From Ponticaulis koreensis DSM 19734 (GTDB lineage Bacteria; Pseudomonadota; Alphaproteobacteria; Caulobacterales; Hyphomonadaceae), in contig NZ_ATVJ01000001.1 in assembly GCF_000420665.1 (NCBI RefSeq), positions 62,001-126,000 of the forward strand: a DNA stretch of 64,000 nt, read 5' to 3'. The notes under the pieces were generated by a model. The model was not told where the DNA came from and searched no databases. It saw nothing but the letters and a program-made list of their open reading frames with translations. Positions 16,916 through 26,664 of this stretch are shown piece by piece. Position 1 is the stretch's first letter. Each line of letters opens with the position of its first letter. The translations under genes and the position numbers were made by a program.

Positions 16916-19534
16916 TCACCCCTCATTCGGGTCGTAGTTGAGGATCGGACCCAGCCATTTTTCAGCCTTGTGCAGGTCCCAGCCGTTACGGGCGGCATAG
17001 TCTGCCACCTGATCGCGCTCGATCCGGCCAACGGCAAAATAGACGCTTTCCGGATGTGATAGATAAAGGCCGGAGACGGAGGCTGGCGGGGTCATGGCAA
17101 AGCTGGTCGTCAGCTCTGTGCCAATGCGGTTGGTTGCGTCCAGAAGGCGGAAGATCGTCTCTTTTTCTGTGTGATCCGGCTGGCACGGATAGCCAGGCGC
17201 CGGGCGGATGCCGGAATAGGCTTCCTTGATCAGCTCCTGATTGGTGAAGGCTTCATCGCTTGCATAGCCCCAATACTCTTTACGCACACGCTCGTGCAGG
17301 CATTCGGCAGCCGCTTCGGCAAACCGGTCGGCCAGAGACTTGATGAGGATGGAGGAATAATCATCGCCTGCCTCTTCAAAGCGTTTGGCGTGTTCCGCCT
17401 CACCAAAGACAGACACAGCAAACGCGCCGACATGGTCGCCGCCATTCGGGGAGACATAATCGGCCAGCGCGAAGTTCGGCTTCTGGTTATCTTTCACCAT
17501 TTGCTGGCGCAGTGTGTAGAGCGTCTCACCATTGTCGAGCGCAATGTCGTCGCCGACAGACTTTGCCGGCCAGAAGCCGCAAACACCTTTCGCGGTGAGC
17601 CAGCCCTCGCCCAGAATTTGCTGCAGCATGGCTTGCGCATCATTCCAGAGGCTGGTTGCCGCCTCGCCGACCACTTTGTCCTCAAGGATCATCGGGTAGC
17701 GACCGGCCAGTGACCAGCTGGCGAAGAATGGCGTCCAATCGATATAGCGTTTGAGATCGCCCATATCGAATTCGACCTCTTTGACACCGGTAAAGCTCGG
17801 CGCTGGCGGCGTGTAGGCCGCCCAGTCGATCGGCACGTGCTTTTCGCGCGCTTCAGCGATAGGCAGGCGCGGCTTAGGCGGGCCACCGGCGCGGCTTTCG
17901 CGGATGCGGTCATATTTAGCGCGCGCGGTTTCCCAGTAATGGGCTTTATCTTCACCAAGCAGCGCCGACACTGTGCCGACTGCGCGGGAGGCGTCCGTCA
18001 CATGGATAACCGGCTGGCGTTTGAAGGCTGGTTCGATCTTGATCGCCGTGTGCGCCGGAGACGTGGTCGCGCCGCCAATCAACAGCGGAATATCCATGCC
18101 GCGACGTTCCATCTCGGACGCCACAACGACCATTTCATCAAGGCTCGGCGTGATCAGACCGGAGAGGCCGACCATATCCGCGCCCTCTTTCTCGGCCGTA
18201 TCGAGAATGGTTTCGACAGGCACCATAACGCCAAGGTCGATGATCTCATAGCCGTTACAGGCGAGCACCACGCCGACAATGTTCTTACCGATATCGTGTA
18301 CGTCGCCCTTCACCGTGGCGAGGACGACCTTGCCGTTGGACTGGCCTTCCGTGCCCATCAGGCGCTTTTCTTCTTCCATGAACGGAATGAGGTGCGCGAC
18401 GGCAGCCTTCATCACGCGGGCAGACTTTACCACCTGTGGCAGGAACATCTTACCCGCGCCGAACAGGTCCCCCACCACATTCATGCCATCCATGAGCGGG
18501 CCTTCAATGACGTGGAGCGGGCGCGCAACCGACTGGCGGGCTTCTTCGGTATCGTCGACGATGAATTCTGTAATGCCGTGGACGAGCGCATGCTTGAGAC
18601 GCTCTTTCACCGGCTTTTCACGCCAGGCGAGGTCCTTCTCAATCGTCTTGCCTTTCTGGCCGCGATACTCGTCTGCGATTTCCAGAAGGCGCTCGGTAGC
18701 ATCAGAGCGGCGATTGAGGATGACATCCTCGACGCGCTCGCGAAGCTTCGGGGCAATCTCGTCATAAATGTCGAGCTGGCCCGCATTCACAATGCCCATA
18801 TTCATGCCCGCCGGAATGGCGTGATAGAGGAAGACAGAGTGCATAGCGCGACGCACAGGCTCGTTGCCGCGGAATGAGAAGCTCACATTCGAGAGGCCGC
18901 CGGAGATATGACAGCCCGGGCATGTCTCACGAATGCGGCGCGCGGCATTGATGAAGTCCACCGCGTAATTGTCATGTTCTTCAATACCAGTCGCGACAGC
19001 GAAAATGTTCGGATCGAAGATGATGTCTTCAGCAGGGAAGCCGACCGTCTCTGTAAGGATTTTGAACGCGCGCTGGCAGATCTCGACCTTGCGTTCTTCT
19101 GTGTCGGCCTGCCCGTTCTCGTCAAACGCCATGACGACGACAGCCGCACCATAAGCGAGGCACTTGCGGGCATGGTCGAGGAATTGCGCTTCGCCTTCTT
19201 TCAGCGAGATGGAGTTCACCACCGCCTTGCCCTGCACGCATTTCAGGCCGACCTCGATGACATCCCATTTGGAGCTGTCGATCATCACCGGCACGCGGGC
19301 AATATCTGGCTCGGATGCGATGAGGTTCAGGAAGGTGACCATCGCCTTCTCGGAGTCGAGCAGGCCCGCATCCATATTGATGTCGATGATCTGAGCGCCA
19401 TTCTCCACCTGCTCGCGCGCAATATCGAGCGCGGTCGCGTAATCATCTTTCTCGATGAGCTTCCGGAATTTAGCAGAGCCCGTGACGTTTGTACGTTCAC
19501 CGACATTGACGAAGCTGGCAGATTGTTTGGTCAT
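16916..19534 (-). CDS. metH: Methionine synthase, cobalamin-dependent: folate, B12 and activation domains
   Basis: 872 residues, the C-terminal three modules of MetH. Residues ~1-265 form the methyl-tetrahydrofolate-binding domain ([14 protein letters not shown]). Residues ~300-395 are the B12 cap and ~400-535 the B12 domain with GDVHDIG, whose His413 is the lower cobalt ligand. Residues ~560-872 are the SAM-binding reactivation domain with [12 protein letters not shown]. The homocysteine-binding module is absent here and is encoded separately at 25591-26664. A split MetH is known in alphaproteobacteria, but the halves are usually adjacent. A ~200-base leader with hairpins precedes the start. 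Confidence 0.95.
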   Translation of the reverse strand: MTKQSASFVNVGERTNVTGSAKFRKLIEKDDYATALDIAREQVENGAQIIDINMDAGLLDSEKAMVTFLNLIASEPDIARVPVMIDSSKWDVIEVGLKCVQGKAVVNSISLKEGEAQFLDHARKCLAYGAAVVVMAFDENGQADTEERKVEICQRAFKILTETVGFPAEDIIFDPNIFAVATGIEEHDNYAVDFINAARRIRETCPGCHISGGLSNVSFSFRGNEPVRRAMHSVFLYHAIPAGMNMGIVNAGQLDIYDEIAPKLRERVEDVILNRRSDATERLLEIADEYRGQKGKTIEKDLAWREKPVKERLKHALVHGITEFIVDDTEEARQSVARPLHVIEGPLMDGMNVVGDLFGAGKMFLPQVVKSARVMKAAVAHLIPFMEEEKRLMGTEGQSNGKVVLATVKGDVHDIGKNIVGVVLACNGYEIIDLGVMVPVETILDTAEKEGADMVGLSGLITPSLDEMVVVASEMERRGMDIPLLIGGATTSPAHTAIKIEPAFKRQPVIHVTDASRAVGTVSALLGEDKAHYWETARAKYDRIRESRAGGPPKPRLPIAEAREKHVPIDWAAYTPPAPSFTGVKEVEFDMGDLKRYIDWTPFFASWSLAGRYPMILEDKVVGEAATSLWNDAQAMLQQILGEGWLTAKGVCGFWPAKSVGDDIALDNGETLYTLRQQMVKDNQKPNFALADYVSPNGGDHVGAFAVSVFGEAEHAKRFEEAGDDYSSILIKSLADRFAEAAAECLHERVRKEYWGYASDEAFTNQELIKEAYSGIRPAPGYPCQPDHTEKETIFRLLDATNRIGTELTTSFAMTPPASVSGLYLSHPESVYFAVGRIERDQVADYAARNGWDLHKAEKWLGPILNYDPNEG

Positions 19535-19740
19535 ATAAACCTTGGCGCATATGTTTGGGTTGGCCCTCTCATAGAGGGTAACACGCCTATTACAAAGCCC
19601 GCAGTGACACTTTCTTCCTGAAAGGTGGAAACAGAGAATCTCAACGCTGATTCACCGTGCCTCTTTAATCCGCTGAGGCATTCCACTTTTACCGGCCTAT
19701 AACCCAAGGGAATACGCCTCATTCCAAATTGTGCGTTTTA
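19535..19740 (-). promoter_or_regulatory. Structured 5' leader of metH
   Basis: Read on the minus strand, this untranslated stretch before metH contains two perfect hairpins: TGCCTC/GAGGCA (19658-19680) and CCCTC/GAGGG (19564-19578), plus a GAGGC upstream that could pair with the same GCCTC. This could be a regulatory leader, but I could not match it to the cobalamin, SAM-I, SAM-II or SAH riboswitch consensus. The short peptide frame through it does not look coding. Confidence 0.35.
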
Positions 19741-20337
19741 TATCACGCTGCCCGAAAATTCGTTCTGAGCTGCCATTTTTGGCGCTTTAACGGAATCCAC
19801 GCTGCCACCGGGCATCTGAGGGGCTTCCTTGGCGGCTCAAATTTTACAATCTCACCAATAAAGCGTTTTGGCTTCATTGCGCTCGGGTGCATTTCGCGAT
19901 AGCTAGCTCTATGCAAATAGGCTGAATAAGCCATATATTACACTAAAAGTCGCAATTTCAGCCGAAGCACTACCTCACCAATATTTCTTCACGTTTAATA
20001 CTTTGGTTAGAATATAATTTTCTGAAACTTTTCCAGTTATACAGCATATATTACAACGAATACAGAATAATGTTTATTCCACCAAAGAATATCTTGCCAT
20101 GCAAAATCGGCGGACTGACGTGCATTTTCAGCCACCTTTGCGACCACAAAAATCAATTAAATATCTGATTATAAATATTTTTTTTCACAAGCAGATGAGC
20201 CGATTGCACACTGAAGGCGCCGAATTGGCGCTTACACTCCCTAAACTTGACTACTTTATATACTCAAGGCACATGCAGAAAAAACCAAAGTATTTTGGTG
20301 TAAATACAAGTAATATCTTAGGGAGAAGACGTAGATC
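19741..20337. other. AT-rich non-coding region upstream of the TonB receptor
   Basis: About 600 bases without a convincing gene, much richer in A and T than its surroundings, separating metH and the divergent receptor. A perfect GCGCC-GAATT-GGCGC inverted repeat lies at 20217-20231, about 107 bases before the receptor start, and could be an operator. AGGGAG lies 12 bases before ATG 20338. Short frames at 19743-19934 (minus) and 20099-20341 (plus) lack ribosome binding sites. Confidence 0.5.
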
Positions 20338-23300
20338 ATGAAAAACCTACACTCGACGTGTGCCCGCTCGGCACTTTGGCTGGCGCTCGGCCTCTCCATG
20401 GCTGTCCCAGCTATGGCTCAGAGCGCAGATGCTCCAGAACGTATTCAGGAAACAGCTGAAGAAGACGCAGCGGTTCAACAGCGTGTTGTTGTAACTGGTT
20501 CTTTCATCGCTGGTACACCAGAAGACTCTGCTTTGCCGGTTGACGTTTACGGCCGCGCGGAACTCGAAGAAACAGGCATCAGCTCCCCTCTGGAACTGAT
20601 CAAGTCTCTTCCATCTGTTGGTTCTGTTCTTGGCGACTCCAACCAGTTCGCTCCAGGCGCGCAAGGTTCTCAGGGCTCCGGCTCTATCAACATGCGTAAC
20701 CTCGGCGCGACACGTAACCTCGTTCTTCTGAACGGCCACCGTACAATCGCTTCCCCAGGTGACGGCTTCGCTGACACCCAGCTCATCCCGATGTTCGCTC
20801 TCGAGCGCGTCGAGCTTCTCAAGCAAGGTGCTGCGGCGACTTACGGTTCTGACGCGATTTCAGGCGTTGCGAACTTCATCACGCGCACAAGCTTTGAAGG
20901 CCTCGAACTCTCTGGCGACTACACAGCCATTGACGGTTCTGACGGCGATTTCGAAGTATCTGCTCTCTGGGGACACAACTTCGAAAACGGCAACATCATG
21001 GTTGGCATCGGCCACCAGGCCCGCTCGGAACTGTCTAACCTCGAGCGTGACTTCGTGTTCCAACCATTCAGCACAAACCCTGCTGGCTGGTCCGTTCTTG
21101 GTAACCCGGCAACTTACCTGCCTTACCTCGGCGACATCTCTCAGGGTCAGGGCGGTACCGCGCTCGGCGTTGGTATTGATGGCCTCGGCCCTGCAGGTAA
21201 CGCATGTGTCGACACTGGCGGTGAAGTCGGTTCTACAAGCGGCGTTCCAATCTGTCGTTTCTCTTACATCCCGTTCGGTAACCTCGTTGAGGATACAGAG
21301 CGCACACAGATTTACGCTCAGTTCGACGCTGACCTCTCTCCTGAGTTCCGCATCAACGCGAACGCTCTCTGGGCACAAACGCACCAGAACGCGAACCGTT
21401 ACTCGCCGACATTCCCGCCGACCCAGGGTCCTAACGGCCCAGGTTCTTCTTTCGCCTTCTTCGTACCGTCTTCCAACCCGGGCTATCAGGGCTTCATCGA
21501 CCAGTCTCTGAACCTCAGCACAGGCCTTCCTTTCGCAGGTAGCGTTGCTGACCCGACTGGCCCGACAGCTCAGGCGCTTGGCACTTACGCTGCGATCCTT
21601 CTCGGCCGTCCAGTTGGCGCTGGCGGTATTGAAGAACTGACAGGCGGTCTTGGCGGCGGCATTGGTAAAGCTGAAAACGACGCGTTCCGCATGTCTGCAG
21701 GCTTTGAGTGGGACGTCACAGAAGACTCCACATGGACCAACGACATCACTTTCTACCAGTCCCGTCGTCTCTTCTGGACCCCGGACACTGTCGGCTCCCG
21801 CATGCAGTCAGCTCTCGAAGGCTTCGGTGGCCCGGATTGTGACCGCACAACTGGCACAGCTGGTGTTGGCGACTGTCTCTACTTCAACCCGTTCATCAAC
21901 TCGCAGGCATCTAACCCTGCGCTTGGTCTGAACAATGCGAACTACATTCCAGGTAACGAGAACTCTGCAGCAGTCCTCGGCTGGATGGTTCAGCCAAACG
22001 GCACAGAGCAGCAAGAAGACGTTGTCATCATCGACTCTGTCTATGCTGGTGTGACTGACTTCGATCTCGGCGCTGGTAACATCGCATACGCTGTTGGCGG
22101 CCAGTACCGTCACTCGAACTTCCGCAGCGACCCGATCAACGATCTGTCTAACGCAGCGATCAACCCTTGCGGTGTTGAAGGCGACAACTCTTGCCTGACT
22201 AACGGTGCGGTTCAGACCGGTCCGTTCGTCTTCCTCGGCCAGACAACTGAATCCCGTCTGCAACAAAGCGTCTACGCTGCGTTTGCAGAGGTCCAGATCC
22301 CGCTCCTCGACACGCTCGAAGCAACTGTCGCTCTTCGTTACGAAGATTACGGCGGGCAGGTTGGCGCAACGACAGACCCTAAAGTCTCTGTCCGTTGGGA
22401 AGCTAACGACTACCTCGTCGTTCGTGGTTCTGCTGGTACGACCTTCCGCGGTCCGCTTCCAAGCAACATCCTCAATGGCAACACAGCGACAACGCTGGCA
22501 GGCATTCAGGCTGCAGGTAACAACTTCAAATCAGTTGATATCTACGGCAACCCTGCCCTCGCGCCAGAGTCTGCATTCACCTACAACATCGGTGCTGTCT
22601 TCAACTATGAAGGCTTCCAGGCTAGCTTCGACTATTGGAGCTATGACTTCGAAGACGAGATCACAACGACACCTGCTCAAGGTATCGCAAACCTCGTTGC
22701 AAACGGCCCGGGTAACGGCACACAGCTCGTCGATTGTACACACCCACTTGCTTACCTCGTCACATTCCAGGGCGGCTGTACGCAGGGCGTAACAATCGGT
22801 AGCGACATCTCACGTGTCCGCACTGACATCATCAACGGCCCAGGTATCAAAACATCTGGTATCGACTTCACTGCAAGCTATGGCTGGGATCTTGGCCCGG
22901 GCTTCATGGAAGTTGGCGGCTCAAGCACATACACGCTCGAGTATGATGTACGTGACATCGCGATCAACGGTGTTGTTGTAACACCTGGTTATGATGCGGT
23001 CGGCTTTGCGAACTTCGCTCGCTCTGCACCTGCTATCTCCGACCTGAAGGGCAACCTCTACGCAAACTACAACATGGATGCGTGGAACTTCCGCTACCAG
23101 ATGGAGTACATCTCAGGTGTTGAAGACACCCGAGCTGGCATCATCTACGGCGCGGACGGTGAAGACTTCATCCAGCACGATCTGCACGTCTTCTGGGAAG
23201 TGCCGGTTGAGTTCGCTGATGTGTCCATCACAGGCTCTATCGAGAACATCACTGATGAAGATCCGGCTGCTGCGCAGCTCGAGCTCTCCTACAACCCGTT

Positions 23301-23355
23301 CGTAGGTAATGCTCTGGGTCGTACATTCTCTATTGGTGCAACGATCAACTATTAA
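20338..23355 (+). CDS. TonB-dependent receptor
   Basis: 1005 residues. A signal peptide (SALWLALGLSMAVPAMAQ) leads to a plug domain with VVVTGSFIAG, SSPLELIKSLPSVGS, INMRNLGATRNLVLLNGHR and VELLKQGAAATYGSDAISGVANF. A ~22-strand outer membrane barrel follows, ending in Tyr (SIGATINY). It imports a large substrate using TonB energy. Bulky receptors of this VLLNGHR/YGSDAISGV type are common in oligotrophic alphaproteobacteria; the ligand (peptide, glycan, siderophore) cannot be told. Synonymous codons are unusually uniform (TCT, ACA, GCT, CTC, AAC), as in highly expressed genes. A strong terminator follows. Confidence 0.95.
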   Translation: MKNLHSTCARSALWLALGLSMAVPAMAQSADAPERIQETAEEDAAVQQRVVVTGSFIAGTPEDSALPVDVYGRAELEETGISSPLELIKSLPSVGSVLGDSNQFAPGAQGSQGSGSINMRNLGATRNLVLLNGHRTIASPGDGFADTQLIPMFALERVELLKQGAAATYGSDAISGVANFITRTSFEGLELSGDYTAIDGSDGDFEVSALWGHNFENGNIMVGIGHQARSELSNLERDFVFQPFSTNPAGWSVLGNPATYLPYLGDISQGQGGTALGVGIDGLGPAGNACVDTGGEVGSTSGVPICRFSYIPFGNLVEDTERTQIYAQFDADLSPEFRINANALWAQTHQNANRYSPTFPPTQGPNGPGSSFAFFVPSSNPGYQGFIDQSLNLSTGLPFAGSVADPTGPTAQALGTYAAILLGRPVGAGGIEELTGGLGGGIGKAENDAFRMSAGFEWDVTEDSTWTNDITFYQSRRLFWTPDTVGSRMQSALEGFGGPDCDRTTGTAGVGDCLYFNPFINSQASNPALGLNNANYIPGNENSAAVLGWMVQPNGTEQQEDVVIIDSVYAGVTDFDLGAGNIAYAVGGQYRHSNFRSDPINDLSNAAINPCGVEGDNSCLTNGAVQTGPFVFLGQTTESRLQQSVYAAFAEVQIPLLDTLEATVALRYEDYGGQVGATTDPKVSVRWEANDYLVVRGSAGTTFRGPLPSNILNGNTATTLAGIQAAGNNFKSVDIYGNPALAPESAFTYNIGAVFNYEGFQASFDYWSYDFEDEITTTPAQGIANLVANGPGNGTQLVDCTHPLAYLVTFQGGCTQGVTIGSDISRVRTDIINGPGIKTSGIDFTASYGWDLGPGFMEVGGSSTYTLEYDVRDIAINGVVVTPGYDAVGFANFARSAPAISDLKGNLYANYNMDAWNFRYQMEYISGVEDTRAGIIYGADGEDFIQHDLHVFWEVPVEFADVSITGSIENITDEDPAAAQLELSYNPFVGNALGRTFSIGATINY

Positions 23356-23387
23356 GCCCTGATCGATCCTCCACGAACTGCACCAAA

Positions 23388-23417
23388 GCCCGCCGGCGAT
23401 ATACCGGCGGGCTTTTT
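23388..23417 (+). terminator. Rho-independent terminator of the TonB receptor
   Basis: GCCCGCCGG-CGATATA-CCGGCGGGC hairpin (9-bp perfect stem) followed by TTTTTC, 33 bases after the receptor stop. On the opposite strand it is followed by only three Ts, so it mainly serves the plus strand. Confidence 0.92.
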
Positions 23418-23439
23418 CTTTACTCGAAAATTCAATGAT

Positions 23440-23823
23440 CTAGCTGAGCCGCGAAAGGAGTACGTTGACGTCATCCAGCCATTGCTGATGATGATCAGTT
23501 TCTGCCCAGACCTCGCTAAGCTCGGAACTGTCGCGCACGATGGTGACCGCTGCGTGGGCCTGCGCCTTCAGTCCGGATAGATCACCCAGCGATTTCAAAA
23601 ATGTGTCAGCGCCCTCAGGCAGCCGGTCCAGCTTGCCAGTCGCGATCGCCGCAACGATCTCCGCTGCGACGAGCACTTCAATAGCGTCATCCATTTCCAG
23701 ATCGTGCTCAACAAAGGGCTGCCCTAACGAGCCCGCAATCAGAGAAGTACCAAGCTCTTCCACGCTTGCCAGATAATCCAGCGCACCGTCATTCTCGAAA
23801 CTTCCAACACCCCAGGCACCCAT
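23440..23823 (-). CDS. DUF4259 family protein
   Basis: 127 residues, soluble. The opening MGAWGVGSFENDGALDYL is the DUF4259 signature. Function unknown; members are small cytoplasmic proteins often annotated only by this domain. It is the last gene of the long minus-strand run that starts with the ArsR-methyltransferase regulator at 29428. Upstream gene ends 9 bases before its start. Confidence 0.85.
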   Translation of the reverse strand: MGAWGVGSFENDGALDYLASVEELGTSLIAGSLGQPFVEHDLEMDDAIEVLVAAEIVAAIATGKLDRLPEGADTFLKSLGDLSGLKAQAHAAVTIVRDSSELSEVWAETDHHQQWLDDVNVLLSRLS

Positions 23824-23832
23824 GCGGCTCTC

Positions 23833-24027
23833 CTATTGGTCCATATCCTCCGGCGTCGAATAGCCGAGCACATGCCCCATGCCGTAAAATGCGATGGCTG
23901 CAAACCCGCCTGCCAGCAGACCGGCAAGAAAGATATTCCCGCCCATCAGTTTAATAACGACATAGCTCACCGCGTAGACGACGACGGCAACCGAGACACC
24001 GGTGAAGAATTTCCAGAAGTCAGACAT
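23833..24027 (-). CDS. Small two-helix membrane protein
   Basis: 64 residues with two hydrophobic segments (VAVVVYAVSYVVIKL and FLAGLLAGGFAAIAFYGMG). Family not recognised. Its ATG overlaps the TAA of the upstream flavin-oxidase-like gene (TAATG), which supports translation by coupling. Confidence 0.7.
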   Translation of the reverse strand: MSDFWKFFTGVSVAVVVYAVSYVVIKLMGGNIFLAGLLAGGFAAIAFYGMGHVLGYSTPEDMDQ

Positions 24028-24578
24028 TAGTCCTCAAACGCTGGCAGGCCATCAATGCTGCGGGCGTTTCGCTGACGGATAAAGCCCTCAACATCGTCCA
24101 TCGTTTCATAGCGATGATCCCATGTGCGCTTGAGCTGGTCTCGCTCACCCTTGAAATCCATGAAGGGCACAGACCAGCCGCAGCTATCCTGAATGCGCTC
24201 CAGCTTCACCAGAACGATGGAACGCGCTTTTTTGAAATCAGGGAACAACGCCAGAAGTTCAGGGAAACGCGCGTCATCAAACGTGACGGTTTCGCCCTCG
24301 CCATAGAGACGCAGAATATTCGGCGCGCCCTCAAACGCGCAGAACATGATGGTGATGCGGCCATTCTCTTTCAGATGCGCCATGGTCTCAATGCCAGACC
24401 CGCCAAGGTCCAGCCATGCCACCGTCATGTCATCGATGACGCGAAAGCTGTCATAGCCCTTGGGCGACACATTCACATGGCCATCAGCAGAGAGCGGTGC
24501 AGTCGCCACGAAAAACATAGGCTGCTTCTCGATGAAGCTGATCAGCTTTTCATCCAGTCGTTCGAACGTCTTGCCCAT
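24027..24578 (-). CDS. Pyridoxamine 5'-phosphate oxidase-like flavoprotein
   Basis: 183 residues from ATG 24578, preceded by GGAGGGAGAG; an in-frame ATG at 24611 is less likely. The split-barrel FMN-binding fold is shown by MFFVATAPLSADGHVNVSPKG and VAWLDLGGSGIETMAHL, then ITIMFCAFEGAPNILRLYG. Related proteins reduce F420, FMN or heme-like substrates; the exact reaction is unknown. The C-terminal CGWSVPFMDF motif is conserved in this subgroup. Overlaps the next gene by one base (TAATG). Confidence 0.87.
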   Translation of the reverse strand: MGKTFERLDEKLISFIEKQPMFFVATAPLSADGHVNVSPKGYDSFRVIDDMTVAWLDLGGSGIETMAHLKENGRITIMFCAFEGAPNILRLYGEGETVTFDDARFPELLALFPDFKKARSIVLVKLERIQDSCGWSVPFMDFKGERDQLKRTWDHRYETMDDVEGFIRQRNARSIDGLPAFED

Positions 24579-24621
24579 GTCTCTCCCTCCAAGATCGGCC
24601 GGATGAGACACTCAGAAAAGG

Positions 24622-24864
24622 CTAGTCGCCCATGCCGCCATCAAAGCCGTCAAAATCGCTGTCACGTTCTGTACGCGACGCGCCATCAGAACTGGCGCCA
24701 CCTTTGCTGAAAAGCATGATCGCGCCAATCCCCAGCGCGATCACACCTGAGACAACACGCTGGATTGTTTCATCGCCAATGAATCCGCCAAGTGCGAAAT
24801 TTGCGCCGTAATAGAAAATGCCGGTGAAAATAATCACCCAGACAATTTTTGGTCCGTTAAACAT
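24622..24864 (-). CDS. Small membrane protein with acidic, Gly/Ser-rich tail
   Basis: 80 residues from ATG 24864, preceded by GGGAGGGG; an upstream ATG at 24882 lacks a site. Two hydrophobic helices (KIVWVIIFTGIFYYGANFAL and VVSGVIALGIGAIMLF) and a polar tail ending SDFDGFDGGMGD. No family recognised. Confidence 0.65.
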   Translation of the reverse strand: MFNGPKIVWVIIFTGIFYYGANFALGGFIGDETIQRVVSGVIALGIGAIMLFSKGGASSDGASRTERDSDFDGFDGGMGD

Positions 24865-24895
24865 GAGCCCCTCCCAAGACATCTGTTTAAGCGCC

Positions 24896-25573
24896 TCAAT
24901 CCATCCGCACGTTTATCATGTCTGACGCATCGGGCCCTGAATGATCTACATCATTCCGCGCATTTCCGAACAGCGCAATCAGAAAAAATCCTAGCGCCCC
25001 GCTAACTGCGACGACGAGCGTCAGCAACGGATTATCGAAAATGATCCCGATAACGAGGCTCAGAAGCACGTATGCGAACAGTGCGAACAGCGTCGCGAAA
25101 ACGCCCCGACGCGCCCATTGAAGCAGTGTGCGTTTGCGCTTTCGATAATGCGGCTCACCATCCTTCAGCCAGTCGCCGCTCTCAATCTTCGGGTCTTCTG
25201 CGAGCGGTTTGTTGAAGATATAAACCCAGGCCGTCTGGCCAGTCTGCACGCCATCAGCTTTCAGAACCGAATGTTGTTCCCGCCGGTATAGAGATTCAGC
25301 TTCCTCGCCCGGAACGATATCCTCAAAGGCGTCGATTTCAGGAACAATAACAGGGTCGTCGATACGGTAGAGTGTGCCGCATACCAGACCATCTCCCGCG
25401 ACCATGCCAGGATAACCACCGACATCGTAAAGGTCGCCGCGAATACGCGCCTCCCCCAGAAACGCGCCGCTTCCCGCCAGATCAATCACATGCGGATAGC
25501 TTTCAGATACAGGCTGCAAAAGCCCGTAGAAGACGAACAGATCGCCCGTCTTCACGTCACCATTAATTGTCAT
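24896..25573 (-). CDS. Gamma-glutamylcyclotransferase-like protein with C-terminal membrane helices
   Basis: 225 residues. The N-terminal ~130 residues have the GGCT/AIG2 fold: FVFYGLLQP forms the substrate loop and RGDLYDVGGYPGMV the second strand. VPEIDAFEDIVPG carries the acidic residues. Residues ~160-205 contain two hydrophobic helices, unusual for this family, which would anchor the domain to the inner membrane. The activity is therefore uncertain. Starts 17 bases after the metH N-terminal module gene. Confidence 0.83.
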   Translation of the reverse strand: MTINGDVKTGDLFVFYGLLQPVSESYPHVIDLAGSGAFLGEARIRGDLYDVGGYPGMVAGDGLVCGTLYRIDDPVIVPEIDAFEDIVPGEEAESLYRREQHSVLKADGVQTGQTAWVYIFNKPLAEDPKIESGDWLKDGEPHYRKRKRTLLQWARRGVFATLFALFAYVLLSLVIGIIFDNPLLTLVVAVSGALGFFLIALFGNARNDVDHSGPDASDMINVRMD

Positions 25574-25590
25574 GCCCCCCCCTTAGCGGA

Positions 25591-26664
25591 TCAGGCGACT
25601 TCGAATGGCTCCAGTCCGGACAAACGAAGCGTGTGTTTTGCCTCTGCTGGCTGACGCGGCTTGACGCCCTCAACCGCTTTGGCAATCGCCTCGATATGCG
25701 CCGGCGTTGTCCCACAACAGCCGCCAACAATGTTCAGCAGGCCGTCGCGCGCCCAGTTTCCGATATGGGCGGCCGTCTGCTCTGGTGTTTCATCATACGA
25801 ACCCATCTCATTCGGCAATCCCGCGTTGGGGTGAGCCGACACAAGACAATCTGCCTGACGTGCCAGGTCTGCCACATGCGGACGCATCAGCTCTGCGCCG
25901 AGCGCGCAGTTAAAGCCAACAGCAAACGGACGGCCATGGCGGATGGAATTCCAGAACGCAGAAACCGTCTGACCGGACAGCGTACGACCGGACCGGTCTG
26001 TGATCGTGCCTGAAATCCAGATTGGCAGCTCTTCCTGACCTTCAGCCTCCAGATCGCGGATCGCCTTTATCGCAGCCTTACAGTTCAGCGTGTCGGTGAT
26101 GGTTTCGATCACATACATGTCCACGCCGCCCTCATAGAGCGCTTTCACCTGATGACGGTAAGTCTGATAGACCTCATCAAAGGTGACAGCGCGAGCGCCC
26201 GGATCGTTTACGTCCGGAGACATGGATAGCATTTTGTTGAGCGGGCCCATCGCACCAGCCAGAAAGCGCGGCTTGTGCGGCTCTTTAGCCGTCCATTCAT
26301 CCGCAATGCGGCGGCCGATTTTCGCGCCCTCATAATTGAGGTCATAAACGGACTGCGCATCCAGCTCATAGTCATCCTGCGCAATCGTGGTCGAACAGAA
26401 TGTGTTCGTCTCGGAGATGTCCGCGCCAGCGCCAAAATAGGCGTTGTGAATGTCTTCGATAATATCAGGACGCGTGACGTTCAGAATGTCATTATTGCCC
26501 TTCATCTGACCCGCAAAAGCCGTGAAGCGGTCACCGCGATAATCCTCTTCAACGAGGCCCTTATTCTGGATCAACACGCCCCATGAGCCGTCAAACACCA
26601 GAATGCGCTCACGAGCGAGTTCTTTCAGCTTAGCTACACGTTCAGTTCTGGTCATCGGTCTCAT
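25591..26664 (-). CDS. metH: Methionine synthase, homocysteine-binding module
   Basis: 357 residues, equal to the first module of MetH (homocysteine S-methyltransferase fold). The zinc cysteines are visible in FNCALGAE and in [24 protein letters not shown] near the start and SETNTF are family motifs. It would dock with the 872-residue folate/B12 subunit encoded at 16916-19534. The start is ATG 26664 or ATG 26655; both lie inside the end of the upstream hypothetical gene, so translation is probably coupled. Confidence 0.93.
   Translation of the reverse strand: MRPMTRTERVAKLKELARERILVFDGSWGVLIQNKGLVEEDYRGDRFTAFAGQMKGNNDILNVTRPDIIEDIHNAYFGAGADISETNTFCSTTIAQDDYELDAQSVYDLNYEGAKIGRRIADEWTAKEPHKPRFLAGAMGPLNKMLSMSPDVNDPGARAVTFDEVYQTYRHQVKALYEGGVDMYVIETITDTLNCKAAIKAIRDLEAEGQEELPIWISGTITDRSGRTLSGQTVSAFWNSIRHGRPFAVGFNCALGAELMRPHVADLARQADCLVSAHPNAGLPNEMGSYDETPEQTAAHIGNWARDGLLNIVGGCCGTTPAHIEAIAKAVEGVKPRQPAEAKHTLRLSGLEPFEVA

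Noticed and set aside
17837-18877. 346-codon plus-strand frame inside metH
   Set aside because: It is antisense to the conserved folate and B12 domains; the translation is rich in His and Arg, as expected of a mirror frame in GC-rich coding DNA.
19531-19722. Possible leader peptide before metH
   Set aside because: No ribosome binding site and no run of regulatory codons (for example Met); the hairpins in the same DNA are a better explanation.
19535-20337. Cobalamin or SAM riboswitch in the metH-receptor intergenic region
   Set aside because: The conserved B12-box and SAM-I/SAM-II core patterns were not found by eye on either strand, so no named riboswitch is claimed.
20759-21511. Long frame within the TonB receptor gene, same strand
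   Set aside because: The product is a Ser/Thr/Leu-rich low-complexity string, which arises from the narrow codon usage of the receptor read in another frame.
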